This document shows, in pieces, positions 11,609-20,335 of a stretch of 64,000 nt of DNA. Source of the stretch: Streptomyces sp. NBC_00287 (lineage in GTDB: Bacteria; Actinomycetota; Actinomycetes; Streptomycetales; Streptomycetaceae). Location of the stretch: NCBI RefSeq assembly GCF_036173105.1, contig NZ_CP108053.1:496001-560000 (forward strand). The letters run 5' to 3'. The notes under the pieces are model-generated. The model had not been told where the DNA came from, did not search any database, and saw nothing but the letters and a program-made list of their open reading frames with translations. The translations under genes and the position numbers were made by a program. Position 1 is the first letter of the stretch; every line of letters starts with the position of its first letter.

Positions 11609-12973
11609 GTGACACGACCCAGGATCCTGGTGGTTGGCGCAGGCTTCGCCGGAGTGGGGTGCGTACGCCGTCTGGAGCGCAAGCTCGCCGCCGACGAGGC
11701 CGACGTCACCCTGGTGACGCCGTTCGCCTACCAGCTCTATCTGCCGCTGCTGCCCCAGGTCGCCTCCGGCGTGCTGACGCCCCAGTCGATCGCCCTGTCC
11801 CTGCGCCGCAGCCGCAAGTACCGCACCCGGATCATCCCGGGCGGTGCCATCGGCGTGGACCTCGCCTCCAAGGTGTGCGTCATCCGCACGATCACCGACG
11901 AGATCGTCAACGAGCCGTACGACTACATCGTGCTGGCCCCCGGGAGCATCACCCGCACCTTCGACATCCCGGGTCTGACGGACCACGCCTTCGGGATGAA
12001 GTCGCTCGCCGAGGCCGCCTACATCCGCGACCACGTCATCTCGCAGCTCGACCTCGCCGACGCCAGCCACGATCCGGCCGAGCGGGCCGCCCGGCTGCAG
12101 TTCGTGGTGGTCGGCGGCGGATACGCGGGCACCGAGACCGCGGCATGTCTGCAGCAGCTGACGCACAACGCGGTCAAGCGCTATCCGCGGCTCGACCCGG
12201 CGCTGATCCGGTGGCATCTGATCGACATCGCGCCGAAGCTGATGCCCGAGCTGGGCGAGAAGCTGGGCCGGGACGCTCAGGAGATCCTGCGCCGACGCGG
12301 CATCGAGATCTCCCTGGGTGTCTCCATCGCCAAGGCCGGCCCGGAGGAGGTCACCTTCACCGACGGCCGGGTGATTCCGACCCGCACCCTGATCTGGACG
12401 GCCGGTGTCGTCGCCAGCCCGCTGATCGGGACGCTCGGCGAGAAGACGGTCCGCGGACGGCTGGAGGTCAGCCCGGAGCTGAGCCTGCCGGGCCACGACG
12501 GTGTGTTCGCGCTCGGCGACGCGGCGGCCGTGCCCGACCTGGCCAAGAAGGAGGAGGGCGCGGTCTGCCCGCCCACCGCCCAGCACGCCATGCGGCAGGG
12601 CAAGGTGGCCGCCGACAACGTCATGGCCACCCTGCGCAACCAGCCGCTGCGGCCCTACGAGCACAAGGACCTCGGCCTGGTCGTCGACCTCGGGGGCAAG
12701 GACGCGTTGTCCAAGCCGCTCGGCGTCGAACTGCGCGGCCTGCCCGCCCAGGTGGTGGCCCGCGGCTACCACTGGTCGGCGCTGCGCACCAATGTCGCCA
12801 AGACGCGGGTGCTGACGAACTGGGTGCTCAACGCCGTCGCCGGCGACGACTTCGTGCGCACCGGCTTCCAGGCCCGCAAGCCCGCCAAGCTGAAGGACTT
12901 CGAGTACACGGACGCGTATCTGACGCCGGAGCAGCTGCGCGAGCACGTGACGGGGTCGGAGGGGCAGGCATAG
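11609..12973 (+). CDS. Type II NADH dehydrogenase-like FAD oxidoreductase
   Basis: A 454-residue pyridine nucleotide-disulfide oxidoreductase of the NDH-2 type, a peripheral membrane enzyme that passes electrons from NADH to quinone without pumping protons. The first dinucleotide fold is RPRILVVGAGFAGVGCV at the N-terminus, the second is FVVVGGGYAGTETAA near residue 170, and the FAD-binding C-terminal motif is GVFALGDAAAVPD. The segment CPPTAQHAMRQGKVAADN is typical of the family. GTG 11609 is preferred because AGAAGGGA lies about 8 bases upstream; ATG 11600 overlaps that site. The FUSC gene starts 12 bp after the stop. Confidence 0.88.
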   Translation: MTRPRILVVGAGFAGVGCVRRLERKLAADEADVTLVTPFAYQLYLPLLPQVASGVLTPQSIALSLRRSRKYRTRIIPGGAIGVDLASKVCVIRTITDEIVNEPYDYIVLAPGSITRTFDIPGLTDHAFGMKSLAEAAYIRDHVISQLDLADASHDPAERAARLQFVVVGGGYAGTETAACLQQLTHNAVKRYPRLDPALIRWHLIDIAPKLMPELGEKLGRDAQEILRRRGIEISLGVSIAKAGPEEVTFTDGRVIPTRTLIWTAGVVASPLIGTLGEKTVRGRLEVSPELSLPGHDGVFALGDAAAVPDLAKKEEGAVCPPTAQHAMRQGKVAADNVMATLRNQPLRPYEHKDLGLVVDLGGKDALSKPLGVELRGLPAQVVARGYHWSALRTNVAKTRVLTNWVLNAVAGDDFVRTGFQARKPAKLKDFEYTDAYLTPEQLREHVTGSEGQA

Positions 12974-12984
12974 GCACAGGGCCG

Positions 12985-15186
12985 GTGTGGGCGCGGCTGC
13001 GAGACCGGGTCGCGGCCTCCGATCCGGGGCTGCTGCGGCTGGCTGCGGGGCTGCGGACGGTGGCCTCGATCGCGCTCACCCTGGTCGTGCTCGCCCTGTT
13101 CGGGGCGGACGTGCCGCATCTGGTCGCGGGCGCCATGGCGGCGATGGTGTCCACCTTCGCCGTACGGGAGAAGCAGCGCGGCCCGCAAGCCGTCACGCTC
13201 GCCCTCGGTCTGCCGGTCGCGCTTGCCTCCGTCACGCTGGCCGCGCTGCTGCACTCCCATGTCGTCGCCGGTGACCTGTTCTTCATCGCGCTGATCTTCA
13301 GTGCGGTCTATGGCCGCCGGTTCGGCGACCGCGGCACCGCGCTCGGGCTGATCGGCTTCCAGCTGTACTTCGTGTCCCTGTTCGTCGGCGCCACCGTCTC
13401 GGATCTGCCGGAGCTGTGCGCCGCGGTCGTCACGGCCGTGGTGTGCAGTGCCGTGGTGCGGTTCGCGCTGGTGCCCGAGACTCCGGCCGGGACGCTGGAG
13501 CGGCTGCGCGACGCCTTCCGGGCCCGGTTCGCCCAGCTGGTGTCGGCACAGCTCGAGCTGCTGGACGCGGGACCGGAGGAGGCGGACCGGGCGCTGGGGA
13601 ACGTGCGCGAAGGGACGGCGCGGCTGCACGAGACGGCGCTGATGATCCAGGGGCGTCTTGAGGAGGGCACGGCCGACGAGGGCACGGCACGGCTGGTGCA
13701 GCGGCGGGTGGCGGACGCCGAGATCGCCGCCGAGCGGCTCGGGCTGCTGCTGCTCACCGCCCGCAGCGCCGAACGTACGGACACGCTGACCCTGCATCTG
13801 CCCGGCGCGCCCGTCCCCACGGCCGGCCGGCTGCCCGTACGGGACGAGGCGGTCGAGACACTGCGGCGGGATCTTCGGGCCCTGCGGCTGCTCGTGCAGC
13901 ACCCGGGCGGCACGGCGCTGGCCCATGTGCGCAACCGCCTGCTCTCCTACCGCGACGAGGAGAACCTGCCCGGGGCCTCCCCGGCCGTGCAGGACGTCTT
14001 CCGCGGGATCGGCGAGGCCGCCCGGGCGGTCCTGGGCCTGCGGATCGCGCTCGACGGGCCGCAGGACGAGTCGGACGACACCCCCTCCACGGCCCGCTCC
14101 CGTGAGGAGCTGGACGCCGAGGACGCCGCCATCGACGCCGCGAAGGACACGCCGCCGGAGGAGGAGACGGGGCTGCGGCGGCCGACCACCCGGGCCGCCG
14201 TGCAGGTCGCCGTGGGCTCGTCGCTGGCCATCGTCGGTGGGGAGCTGCTCTCCAGCCACCGCTGGTACTGGGCGGTGCTGACCTGCTGGATCGTGTTCCT
14301 CAACACCTCCTCCACGGGCGAGATCCTGGTCAAGGGATATCGCAGACTGCTGGGCACCGTGTTCGGGGTCGTGGCCGGCATCCTGCTGGCGGGTCTGGTC
14401 GGGCAGCACACCTGGACGGCGTTCGCGCTGGTGCTGCTGTGCGTGTTCGCGATGTTCTACACCGCGCCCCTGTCGTACACGCTGATGTCGTTCTTCGTCA
14501 CGGCCGCGCTGGGGCTGCTCTACACCCTGCTGCACACCTACAGCCTCTCGGTGCTGGTGCTGCGGATCGGGGAGACGGCGCTCGGGGCGGCCTGCGGGGT
14601 GATCGCGGCGGCGCTGGTGCTGCCGGTCGCCACCGACCGGCGTACGAATGAGCTGCTCGCCACCGTGCTGGAGCGGCTCGGCGAGGTCACCGGGACGGCC
14701 GTCGAGCAGCTCAGCGGCGGACCTCCGGTGGAGCTGCTCGACCAGGCGCGGGACCTGGACCAGGCGCTGGCGGATCTGCGGGCCGCGACCCAGCCGCTGA
14801 CCCACCCGGTCACCCCGCTGCGGGCCCGGCGCGATACCGCCCGCTATGTGGTGGCGCTGCTGGAGACGGCGGCCTATCACGCGCGCTCGCTGGCGGCGAC
14901 CGCCGAGCTGCTGCCCACGCATCCCTCGATCGCGGCGGACCCCCGGCTGCGCGGGGCCGGGCGGCGGATCGCGCACAACATCGAGGCCATCGCCGCGCAC
15001 GTCACCGACGAGCGGGCCACGGACCGGGTCGAGACCGGTCCGAGCATCGCCTCGCTCCTGGAACCCCAGGTCCCGGGCACCACCCGGTACGGCCGGGTCA
15101 CCGACCGGGTGCTGCGGCACCTTCAGCGGCTCGACGAGTCCGTGGTGGGCCTGGCGCGGCCGCTGGGCGTTCCGGTCGGCACGTAG
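12985..15186 (+). CDS. FUSC family membrane protein (aromatic-acid exporter/fusaric acid resistance-like)
   Basis: A protein of about 733 residues with two membrane blocks: an N-terminal set of about five or six hydrophobic segments (roughly residues 20-160) and a second set after residue 400 (GSSLAIVGGELLSSHRWYWAVL, shown shortened: SHRWYWAVLTCWIVF), separated by a long charged cytoplasmic region. This two-bundle plan is typical of the FUSC/YccS family, linked to efflux of aromatic acids or osmotic stress, though substrates of actinobacterial members are unknown. GTG 12985 follows CAGG and lies 12 bp after the NDH-2 stop, so co-transcription is likely. The same frame stays open far upstream but through the NDH-2 gene, which is an artefact of GC content. 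Confidence 0.82.
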   Translation: MWARLRDRVAASDPGLLRLAAGLRTVASIALTLVVLALFGADVPHLVAGAMAAMVSTFAVREKQRGPQAVTLALGLPVALASVTLAALLHSHVVAGDLFFIALIFSAVYGRRFGDRGTALGLIGFQLYFVSLFVGATVSDLPELCAAVVTAVVCSAVVRFALVPETPAGTLERLRDAFRARFAQLVSAQLELLDAGPEEADRALGNVREGTARLHETALMIQGRLEEGTADEGTARLVQRRVADAEIAAERLGLLLLTARSAERTDTLTLHLPGAPVPTAGRLPVRDEAVETLRRDLRALRLLVQHPGGTALAHVRNRLLSYRDEENLPGASPAVQDVFRGIGEAARAVLGLRIALDGPQDESDDTPSTARSREELDAEDAAIDAAKDTPPEEETGLRRPTTRAAVQVAVGSSLAIVGGELLSSHRWYWAVLTCWIVFLNTSSTGEILVKGYRRLLGTVFGVVAGILLAGLVGQHTWTAFALVLLCVFAMFYTAPLSYTLMSFFVTAALGLLYTLLHTYSLSVLVLRIGETALGAACGVIAAALVLPVATDRRTNELLATVLERLGEVTGTAVEQLSGGPPVELLDQARDLDQALADLRAATQPLTHPVTPLRARRDTARYVVALLETAAYHARSLAATAELLPTHPSIAADPRLRGAGRRIAHNIEAIAAHVTDERATDRVETGPSIASLLEPQVPGTTRYGRVTDRVLRHLQRLDESVVGLARPLGVPVGT

Positions 15187-15198
15187 CTCTCCGGCCGG

Positions 15199-15630
15199 TC
15201 AGAAGTCGGTGGGCAGGCCGCTTGCCTCGGCGATACCGCGCAGTTCCTCGTCGTCGTGGCGGCGGCCCTGGATGTAGGCCGCGATCTCGTCCAGGCGCGC
15301 GGGGTCCGCGGCGGTGGCCGCGTCGGTGACAACCCGGACCGAGCCGGTGTCCCCGAGGTCGATCTCGACGACCTCGTTGTCCAGTCGGCCGGTGACGGCG
15401 GTGGCGATGACCAGCGCCGCCTGATCGCGGATCTCCTGGGGCAGCTGTTCCGCGCTGTCGTCGTCCAGGGCGAACTCGGCGGGCGGAAGCCGCCGCTCGT
15501 CGATCGCCCGGAGGACGGGTTCGACGACGTCGAGCAGGCGAAGGTAGTCCTCCGTGTCCATTCGCGAACGCAGCAGGCCGAGGTAGATGTCCACGGGCCG
15601 GCCGTCGGGTGGAAGCTCGTAGTCGTTCAT
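15199..15630 (-). CDS. Hypothetical acidic protein
   Basis: A 143-residue acidic soluble protein starting MNDYELPPDGRPVDIY. I do not recognise a characterised family. It has no membrane segments, no Cys and no obvious catalytic motif; the composition (many Asp, Glu, Ala, Leu) suggests a helical globular protein. It is the second gene of a minus-strand pair, 28 bp downstream of the DUF1206 gene, and ends 12 bp from the convergent FUSC gene. An in-frame extension to 15732 would run into the DUF1206 coding region and is rejected. The function cannot be inferred beyond the pairing with DUF1206. Confidence 0.7.
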   Translation of the reverse strand: MNDYELPPDGRPVDIYLGLLRSRMDTEDYLRLLDVVEPVLRAIDERRLPPAEFALDDDSAEQLPQEIRDQAALVIATAVTGRLDNEVVEIDLGDTGSVRVVTDAATAADPARLDEIAAYIQGRRHDDEELRGIAEASGLPTDF

Positions 15631-15658
15631 CTGGCCCGCGTTCCCCGTCTGCGGGATC

Positions 15659-16501
15659 TCAGACGCGTCGCCGCCATGCCATCGCAAAGGAGAACAGGCC
15701 GAACAGCAGCAGGCCGAAGGCGACGGCGGCAAGCAGCCACGGGCCGAGCGCCGTCTCGGCGAACGAGCGCAGGGTGTCGTCCAGGCCCTTGGCCCTGTCG
15801 GGTTCGTAGTCGACGGCGGCGCGTACGGCGAAGGCGCCGAGCGCGGCGAACACCAGACCGCGGGCCACGCCCCCGCCCACGCCTGTCACGTCCGTCAGCC
15901 GCTGCCCGGTCCGGGACATCTCGCCGAGCTTGAGCTTGCCGCGGTAGCTGCGGCGCATCGCCCGGACGCCGATCCACCCGCCGGCGACGACGATCGCGGC
16001 CCCGCCGATGCCGACGATCCACTGTCCGGCGGGCAGGTCCAGCGCGGTGGCGGTGATGTCGCGGGACTGCTCGTCGGTGGAACCGCCGCCACCGCCGTTG
16101 TCGCCGCTTGCGGCAAAGAGCAGCACGGAGTAGGCGACGAAGCCGTAGAAGAGGCACCTGACCAGTGCCAGGAGACGCTTTCGGGGCTTGCGGCCGTCCC
16201 GTCCGACAGAGCCGAAGACCGCCTCCGAGAGCCGCCACAGGGCCATGCCGACCAGGCCGGTGCCCAGGGCCCACAGCAGGACGGAGCCGAAGGGTTTGTC
16301 GGAGAGTTCGGCCAGTGCGCCCGGGCGGTCCGCCTGACGGTGGCGGTCGCCGAAGGCAATCTGCAGGGCGAGGACGCCGACCAGCAGGTAGATCACGCCC
16401 CGCGCGGCCAGACCCGCCCGGGCGGCGCCCTCCGCCGTCGAAGCGGCGGCCTTCGGCTCGGTCGGGGCGCGTCCGGCCCCTGCCACGGCACTCGGGTTCA
16501 T
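15659..16501 (-). CDS. DUF1206 membrane protein
   Basis: A 280-residue protein with three tandem DUF1206 repeats, each a helical hairpin, giving about six transmembrane segments (for example GVIYLLVGVLALQIAFGD, FYGFVAYSVLLFAASGD, WIVGIGGAAIVVAGGWIG and LLAAVAFGLLLFGLFSFAMA). The repeats carry the recurring RxGxxARGxIY/FL-like entry motif (GLAARGVIYLL, GVARGLVFAAL). The molecular role of the family is unknown. The start at 16501 (MNPSAV) is preceded by GGGAGG; 15 extra codons upstream are open but lack a better ribosome site. It is followed by the acidic hypothetical gene in the same operon and lies 41 bp after an anti-sigma-type ATPase gene. Confidence 0.85.
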   Translation of the reverse strand: MNPSAVAGAGRAPTEPKAAASTAEGAARAGLAARGVIYLLVGVLALQIAFGDRHRQADRPGALAELSDKPFGSVLLWALGTGLVGMALWRLSEAVFGSVGRDGRKPRKRLLALVRCLFYGFVAYSVLLFAASGDNGGGGGSTDEQSRDITATALDLPAGQWIVGIGGAAIVVAGGWIGVRAMRRSYRGKLKLGEMSRTGQRLTDVTGVGGGVARGLVFAALGAFAVRAAVDYEPDRAKGLDDTLRSFAETALGPWLLAAVAFGLLLFGLFSFAMAWRRRV

Positions 16502-16542
16502 CACGGCCTCCCGGAGTCCGAATGCCCCGGTTGGGGCGGCAC

Positions 16543-16995
16543 TCACGCCGGGGACCGGTCAGCGGCGCCTGCTCCCCCGTACACCCGCGGCTTTCGGACC
16601 AGCGGCACCACCGCGCTGATGCGTTTGCCGCCCGCAGACAGCACCGACACCTGGATGTCGTGGGAGAGGCGGCACACGATCGGCCAGCCGTGGCCGCCGA
16701 AGCGGCGCTGGGCACGGCGCTCGCCGGGGTCGGTGACCACCGGGAACCGTTCGCTGCGGTCGCTCACCGAGACCCGGACGCCGGGTGCGACGAGGTCGAC
16801 GCGGAAGTCGGTGACTCCGCCGCCGTGCAGGATGGCGTTGGTGGTGAGCTCCGAGGCGACGAGCAGGGCGTCCTGGACGGCGCCGCGGTCGCACGACGCC
16901 CCGGTGGCGCGGCAGTGGTCGGCGACCGCGCGTTCCACGGCTCTGCGCGCCTGGGCCGGTTGGCTCACGGATTGAGTGGTGTGCTCCCCGCGCAT
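16543..16995 (-). CDS. ATP-binding regulator (HATPase_c, anti-sigma type)
   Basis: A 150-residue GHKL ATPase starting MRGEHTTQSVSQPAQARRAVERAV, given here only by its start MRGEHTTQ. It has the N box AVQDALLVASELTTNAILHGGG, key part VASELTTNAILHG, and the shortened G box RFGGHGWPIVCRLSHDIQV. The predicted role is regulation of a sigma factor or of an anti-anti-sigma protein. It is divergent from a small gene at 17148 with about 150 bp between them, and it precedes the DUF1206 pair on the same strand. The partner cannot be inferred. Confidence 0.8.
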   Translation of the reverse strand: MRGEHTTQSVSQPAQARRAVERAVADHCRATGASCDRGAVQDALLVASELTTNAILHGGGVTDFRVDLVAPGVRVSVSDRSERFPVVTDPGERRAQRRFGGHGWPIVCRLSHDIQVSVLSAGGKRISAVVPLVRKPRVYGGAGAADRSPA

Positions 16996-17131
16996 CGTCT
17001 GACTCCGAGAATCGGTGAATCGAGGGGCGCGCTCCCCCGGGCGCCTTGAAATCCCATCTCTTGTCTGGTCGCCTCTGCCCGCCCGGTCAAACCTCCCGGT
17101 GTCCGCGCCGGCTGCAGTAACCGGTGGCATC

Positions 17132-17138
17132 GGGGTAC
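17132..17138 (+). promoter_or_regulatory. Possible SigB-type -10 element
   Basis: GGGGTAC at 17132-17138 resembles the GGGTA(C/T) -10 box of Streptomyces SigB-like promoters and ends 9 bp before the ATG at 17148, which would make the mRNA leaderless or nearly so. The -35 box is not convincing, so this is weak. Confidence 0.25.
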
Positions 17139-17147
17139 GCGGATCCC

Positions 17148-17369
17148 ATGACCGATGTCGTGGACTCAGACGAACTGCTACGGCGCATTCAGCGCGCCCG
17201 GACCTGCGCACGACAGGAGGAGCAGGCGTGGCGGACGCGCAGTTTCGGCCTGCGGTCGAGCGACCCCGAAGGGGCTCAGGACGCCGCCGTACGAATGCTC
17301 GCCTATGAGGCTGTGCTCCGGGTGCTGGACGAGATCCTGACGCCGGGCTCGCATCCGGACGAGCCGTGA
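17148..17369 (+). CDS. Small hypothetical protein
   Basis: A 73-residue charged protein (MTDVVDSDELLRRIQRAR onward) that is probably all-helical. I do not recognise the family. It has one Cys and no membrane segment. Its TGA overlaps an in-frame GTG for the next gene (GTGA at 17366), suggesting translational linkage to the decarboxylase. A GGGGTAC element 10 bp upstream of its ATG may be a stress-sigma -10 box. Coding is supported by strong third-position GC and by the tight junction to the following gene. Confidence 0.6.
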   Translation: MTDVVDSDELLRRIQRARTCARQEEQAWRTRSFGLRSSDPEGAQDAAVRMLAYEAVLRVLDEILTPGSHPDEP

Positions 17370-17413
17370 GCGGGGCGCCGATTCGTCCTCGCCCTGCCGG
17401 GAACCCGGCACGT

Positions 17414-18889
17414 ATGAAGGCCGATCACAACCGAGCACCGGTACTGGAGGCCCTGGCCGAATACCACCGTCAAGGGCGGACCTCGTTCTCGCCGCCCGGG
17501 CACAAGCAGGCCCGCGGCGCGGATCGCGCCGTGCGGGAGATCCTCGGGGAGGCGGTCTTCCTCGGCGACGTCCTGGCGTCGGGTGGGCTCGACGACCGGC
17601 TCACCCGCGGGCAGGTGCTGCAGCGTGCCGAGGAGCTGATGGCCGACGTGGTCCACGCCGACCACACGTTCTTCACCACGTGCGGCAGCTCCCTGTCCGT
17701 CAAGGCGGCCATGCTGGCCGTCGCGGGCCCGCAGGAGCGGCTGCTGATCGGGCGGGACGCCCACAAGTCCGTGGTGTCGGGGCTGATCCTCGCCGGGATC
17801 GAGCCGGTGTGGGTGGAGCCCCAGTGGGACGCCGAGCGGCATCTCGCGCATCCGCCGTCCCCGGCGGACTTCGACCGGGCCTTCACCGAGCACCCCGGCG
17901 TCAAGGGCGCGCTGGTCACCAGTCCCACGCCGTACGGCACCTGCGCCGATCTGCGGGCGCTCGCCGAGATCTGTCACGGGCGGTCGCTGCCGCTGATCGT
18001 GGACGAGGCCTGGGGCGCGCATCTGCCCTTCCATCCCGATCTGCCGTCGTGGGCGATGGACGCGGGCGCCGACATCTGTGTGACGAGCGTCCACAAGATG
18101 GGCAGCGGTCTCGAACAGGGTTCCGTCTTCCATCTCCAGGGCGACCTGGTGCCGCCGCACCTGCTCAAGATGCGCTCGGACCTCCTCGGCAGCACCAGCC
18201 CGTCGGTGCTGATCTACGCCGGTCTGGACGGCTGGCGCCGGCAGATGGCGCTGCACGGCAAGGAGTTGATGGGCGCGGCGCTGGCCCTCGCGGCCCGGGT
18301 GCGGGCCTCCGTCGAACGGCTCGACGGGATGCATGTGAACGACCGGGACGACTTCTGCGGCGCGGGCCTCGCACACGATCTCGATCCGCTGATCGTCACC
18401 ATCGAGGTCGACGGGCTCGGTATGACCGGGTACCGGGCGGCGGACTGGCTGCGGCAGTACCGGTCCATCGACGTCCATCTCACCGACCACCGAAGGATCG
18501 GCGCGCAGATCACCCACGGGGACGACGAGGAGACAGTGGGCGAGCTGATCGCCGCGCTGGAGGATCTCGCGGCTGCCGCGTCAGGGCTGCGCCCGGTCCC
18601 CGGCGTGAAGGTGCCGCCGCCTGCCGAACTGCACCTCGAGCAGGTCCGAACACCACGGGAGGCGTTCTTCGGCCCCACCGAGGACGTTCCGACGGACAGG
18701 GCTGCCGGCCGGATCGCGGCCGAGATGATCACGCCGTATCCGCCGGGCATCCCGGTCGTCCTCCCCGGCGAGCGGCTGACCGAGCCGGTGCTGCGCTATC
18801 TGCTCACCGGGCGGGACGCGGGCATGAACCTCCCGGATCCGAGCGATCCGCATTTGGAGACGATCCGGGTGACGGCGGGTACGGAGTGA
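17414..18889 (+). CDS. Orn/Lys/Arg decarboxylase family PLP enzyme
   Basis: About 491 residues of the fold-type I PLP decarboxylase family. The PLP lysine lies in VTSVHKMGSGLEQGS, preceded by the Asp motif LIVDEAWGAHLPFH; the N-terminal signature is SFSPPGHKQARGAD and the segment GRDAHKSVVSGL follows. Family members decarboxylate lysine, ornithine or arginine to polyamine precursors; the exact substrate cannot be read from the sequence. ATG 17414 (MKADHNRAPVLEAL) matches where homologues normally begin; GTG 17366, overlapping the upstream stop, would add 16 proline-rich residues and is the alternative. A strong terminator-like structure follows at 19001-19037. Confidence 0.85.
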   Translation: MKADHNRAPVLEALAEYHRQGRTSFSPPGHKQARGADRAVREILGEAVFLGDVLASGGLDDRLTRGQVLQRAEELMADVVHADHTFFTTCGSSLSVKAAMLAVAGPQERLLIGRDAHKSVVSGLILAGIEPVWVEPQWDAERHLAHPPSPADFDRAFTEHPGVKGALVTSPTPYGTCADLRALAEICHGRSLPLIVDEAWGAHLPFHPDLPSWAMDAGADICVTSVHKMGSGLEQGSVFHLQGDLVPPHLLKMRSDLLGSTSPSVLIYAGLDGWRRQMALHGKELMGAALALAARVRASVERLDGMHVNDRDDFCGAGLAHDLDPLIVTIEVDGLGMTGYRAADWLRQYRSIDVHLTDHRRIGAQITHGDDEETVGELIAALEDLAAAASGLRPVPGVKVPPPAELHLEQVRTPREAFFGPTEDVPTDRAAGRIAAEMITPYPPGIPVVLPGERLTEPVLRYLLTGRDAGMNLPDPSDPHLETIRVTAGTE

Positions 18890-19000
18890 AACGGCTCACG
18901 TGACCCGCTACCGATTTCGCACGGTCCCCATAAATGGTTTACGGTTCATTCATACGTGGTCGCGGGGTCGATGAATACCGTCCCCCGGACCCCGCATACG
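18890..19000 (+). ncRNA. Possible small RNA or structured 3' region upstream of the terminator
   Basis: Between the decarboxylase and a cNMP-binding gene lies an AT-richer patch (about 18930-18957), which in this GC-rich background suggests a promoter. It is followed by a hairpin GCGGGGTC (18962-18969) with GACCCCGC (18988-18995) and then a textbook terminator. No reading frame fits. Either this is a 3' untranslated region with two stacked hairpins, or a short independent transcript of about 80-100 nt. This is inference from structure only. Confidence 0.3.
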
Positions 19001-19037
19001 GCCCTGGCTGGCCTCCCCCGTCCAGCCAGGGCTTTTT
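19001..19037 (+). terminator. Rho-independent terminator with T-tract
   Basis: Perfect 11-base arms GCCCTGGCTGG (19001-19011) and CCAGCCAGGGC (19022-19032) with a 10-base loop are followed directly by TTTTT (19033-19037). It is the clearest intrinsic terminator in the window. It ends either the decarboxylase transcript or a small RNA encoded just upstream of it. Confidence 0.9.
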
Positions 19038-19157
19038 CATGCCCGCGGAAATCTCCACCGGTTCTGTAGTCCGTCGAGGTGCTCTACGCGTCGGCAGCGG
19101 CTGAAATGGGCGTAGGGAAAGCCCCGGAACCCCGACGCCGGCGAGGAGCCCCGTGAC

Positions 19158-19613
19158 ATGACCAAAGCGACCAAACTACTGACCGCCCTTCCCCCGCCGC
19201 AGCGCCAGCACCTGATGACCGTGGCCCGGGAGGTCTCCTTCCCGGAGGACGCCCGTATCTTCGAGGCCGGCGGCACCGCCGACCGCTTCTGGGTGATCCG
19301 CTCCGGCGCCGTCTCGCTCGACCAGCAGGTGACATCCGTGCAGCGGGTCACCGTCGCAAGCCTTGGCGCCGGGGATCTGCTGGGCTGGTCCTGGCTGTTC
19401 CCGCCGTACCAGTGGGACTTCGGCGCGGAGGCCTTCAGCCCGGTGCGCGCCTACGAGTTCGACGCCGCGGCCGTGCTGCAGCTGTGCGAGGAGGACCAGC
19501 AGCTCGGCATGATCCTGGTCCGCACGGTCGCCGAAATCCTCGCCCACCGGCTGGAGATGACCCGGGGCAAACTCATGGAGCAGTACGGGATGCGCCGGGG
19601 CAGCGCGCTGTAG
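19158..19613 (+). CDS. Cyclic nucleotide-binding (CRP-like sensor) domain protein
   Basis: A 151-residue protein made of a single cNMP-binding beta-roll: PEDARIFEAGGTADRFWVIRSGAVSL (key part FEAGGTADRFWVIRSG), then LGAGDLLGWSWLFPPYQWDFGAEAFSPVRAYEFDAAAV (key part GAGDLLGWSWLFPP). It ends shortly after the dimerisation helix and lacks the HTH of CRP/FNR, so it probably does not bind DNA itself. Similar stand-alone cNMP-domain proteins are common in Streptomyces and have been proposed to act through partner proteins. The 120 bp upstream show no strong promoter match. Its convergent neighbour is the LysE-type exporter gene. Confidence 0.8.
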   Translation: MTKATKLLTALPPPQRQHLMTVAREVSFPEDARIFEAGGTADRFWVIRSGAVSLDQQVTSVQRVTVASLGAGDLLGWSWLFPPYQWDFGAEAFSPVRAYEFDAAAVLQLCEEDQQLGMILVRTVAEILAHRLEMTRGKLMEQYGMRRGSAL

Positions 19614-19651
19614 GCGGCGTCGGCCGCGGTGACGGCGCGGGGCACGTGATC

Positions 19652-20266
19652 TCAGCTGCCGAGAATCAGCGACGCACCCAGCGCGAGCATCATGACGGCG
19701 ATCAGGCCGTCCACGATCCGCCACGCCGCGGGCCGGGAGAGGAGCGGGCCGAGGAGCCTGGCGCCGAAGCCGAGCGCCGTGAACCAGCACAGGCTGGCGA
19801 GCGCGGCGCCGAGTCCGAACGTCCAGCGCAGATCACCGCGGTCGGCCGCGACGGAGCCGAGCAGGAACACGGTGTCCAGGTAGACGTGCGGGTTGAGAAA
19901 GGTCATCGCCAGACAGGTCAGCACCGCCCGGCGCCGTGACCCCGTGGCCTGCCCGTCCGCCTGCAACGCACCGGCCGGACGGAACACGCGCCGGGCGGCG
20001 AGGACGCCGTAGCCGATGAGGAACGCGCCGCCGATCCAGCCGACCGCCGTCAGCACCCCCGGCCAGGCCACGACCACCGCGCCGACGCCGCCGACACCGA
20101 GGGCGATGAGGGCGGCGTCGGACAGGGCGCAGATGGCGACGACGGCGAGCACCGAGTGGCCGCGGATCCCCTGGCGCAGGACGAAGGCGTTCTGGGCGCC
20201 GATGGCGACGATGAGCGAGAGGCCGGTTCCGAAACCGGCGGCGGCGGTGGCGAGTGCGGTGGGCAT
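19652..20266 (-). CDS. LysE/ArgO family basic amino acid exporter
   Basis: A 204-residue inner-membrane protein with about six hydrophobic segments and the LysE family entry motif IVAIGAQNAFVLRQGIRG near the N-terminus, plus TFLNPHVYLDTVFLLGSVA in the middle. LysE and ArgO export lysine and arginine. It is divergently transcribed from a LysR regulator of the LysG/ArgP type at 20336 with 69 bp between the starts. This is the classical arrangement in which the regulator senses the amino acid and activates the exporter. It is convergent with the cNMP-binding gene. Confidence 0.9.
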   Translation of the reverse strand: MPTALATAAAGFGTGLSLIVAIGAQNAFVLRQGIRGHSVLAVVAICALSDAALIALGVGGVGAVVVAWPGVLTAVGWIGGAFLIGYGVLAARRVFRPAGALQADGQATGSRRRAVLTCLAMTFLNPHVYLDTVFLLGSVAADRGDLRWTFGLGAALASLCWFTALGFGARLLGPLLSRPAAWRIVDGLIAVMMLALGASLILGS

Positions 20267-20335
20267 GACGTCGACGCTAAGGACACCACGATCCTGTGTA
20301 CAGCTAAAGATTCTTACGTACCATTAGCACTCGTG
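20267..20335. promoter_or_regulatory. Divergent lysE/lysR control region
   Basis: The 69-bp region holds an AT-rich core around 20295-20327 (ACAGCTAAAGATTCTTACG and following) that is unusual in this GC-rich background and should contain the overlapping promoters and the regulator binding site. LysG/ArgP-type activators bind such divergent regions; the exact boxes were not resolved. Confidence 0.5.

Noticed and set aside
11659..12984. Upstream in-frame extension of the FUSC gene through the NADH dehydrogenase
   Set aside because: The extension is a low-complexity translation of a real gene in another frame. FUSC hydrophobic segments begin only after 12985.
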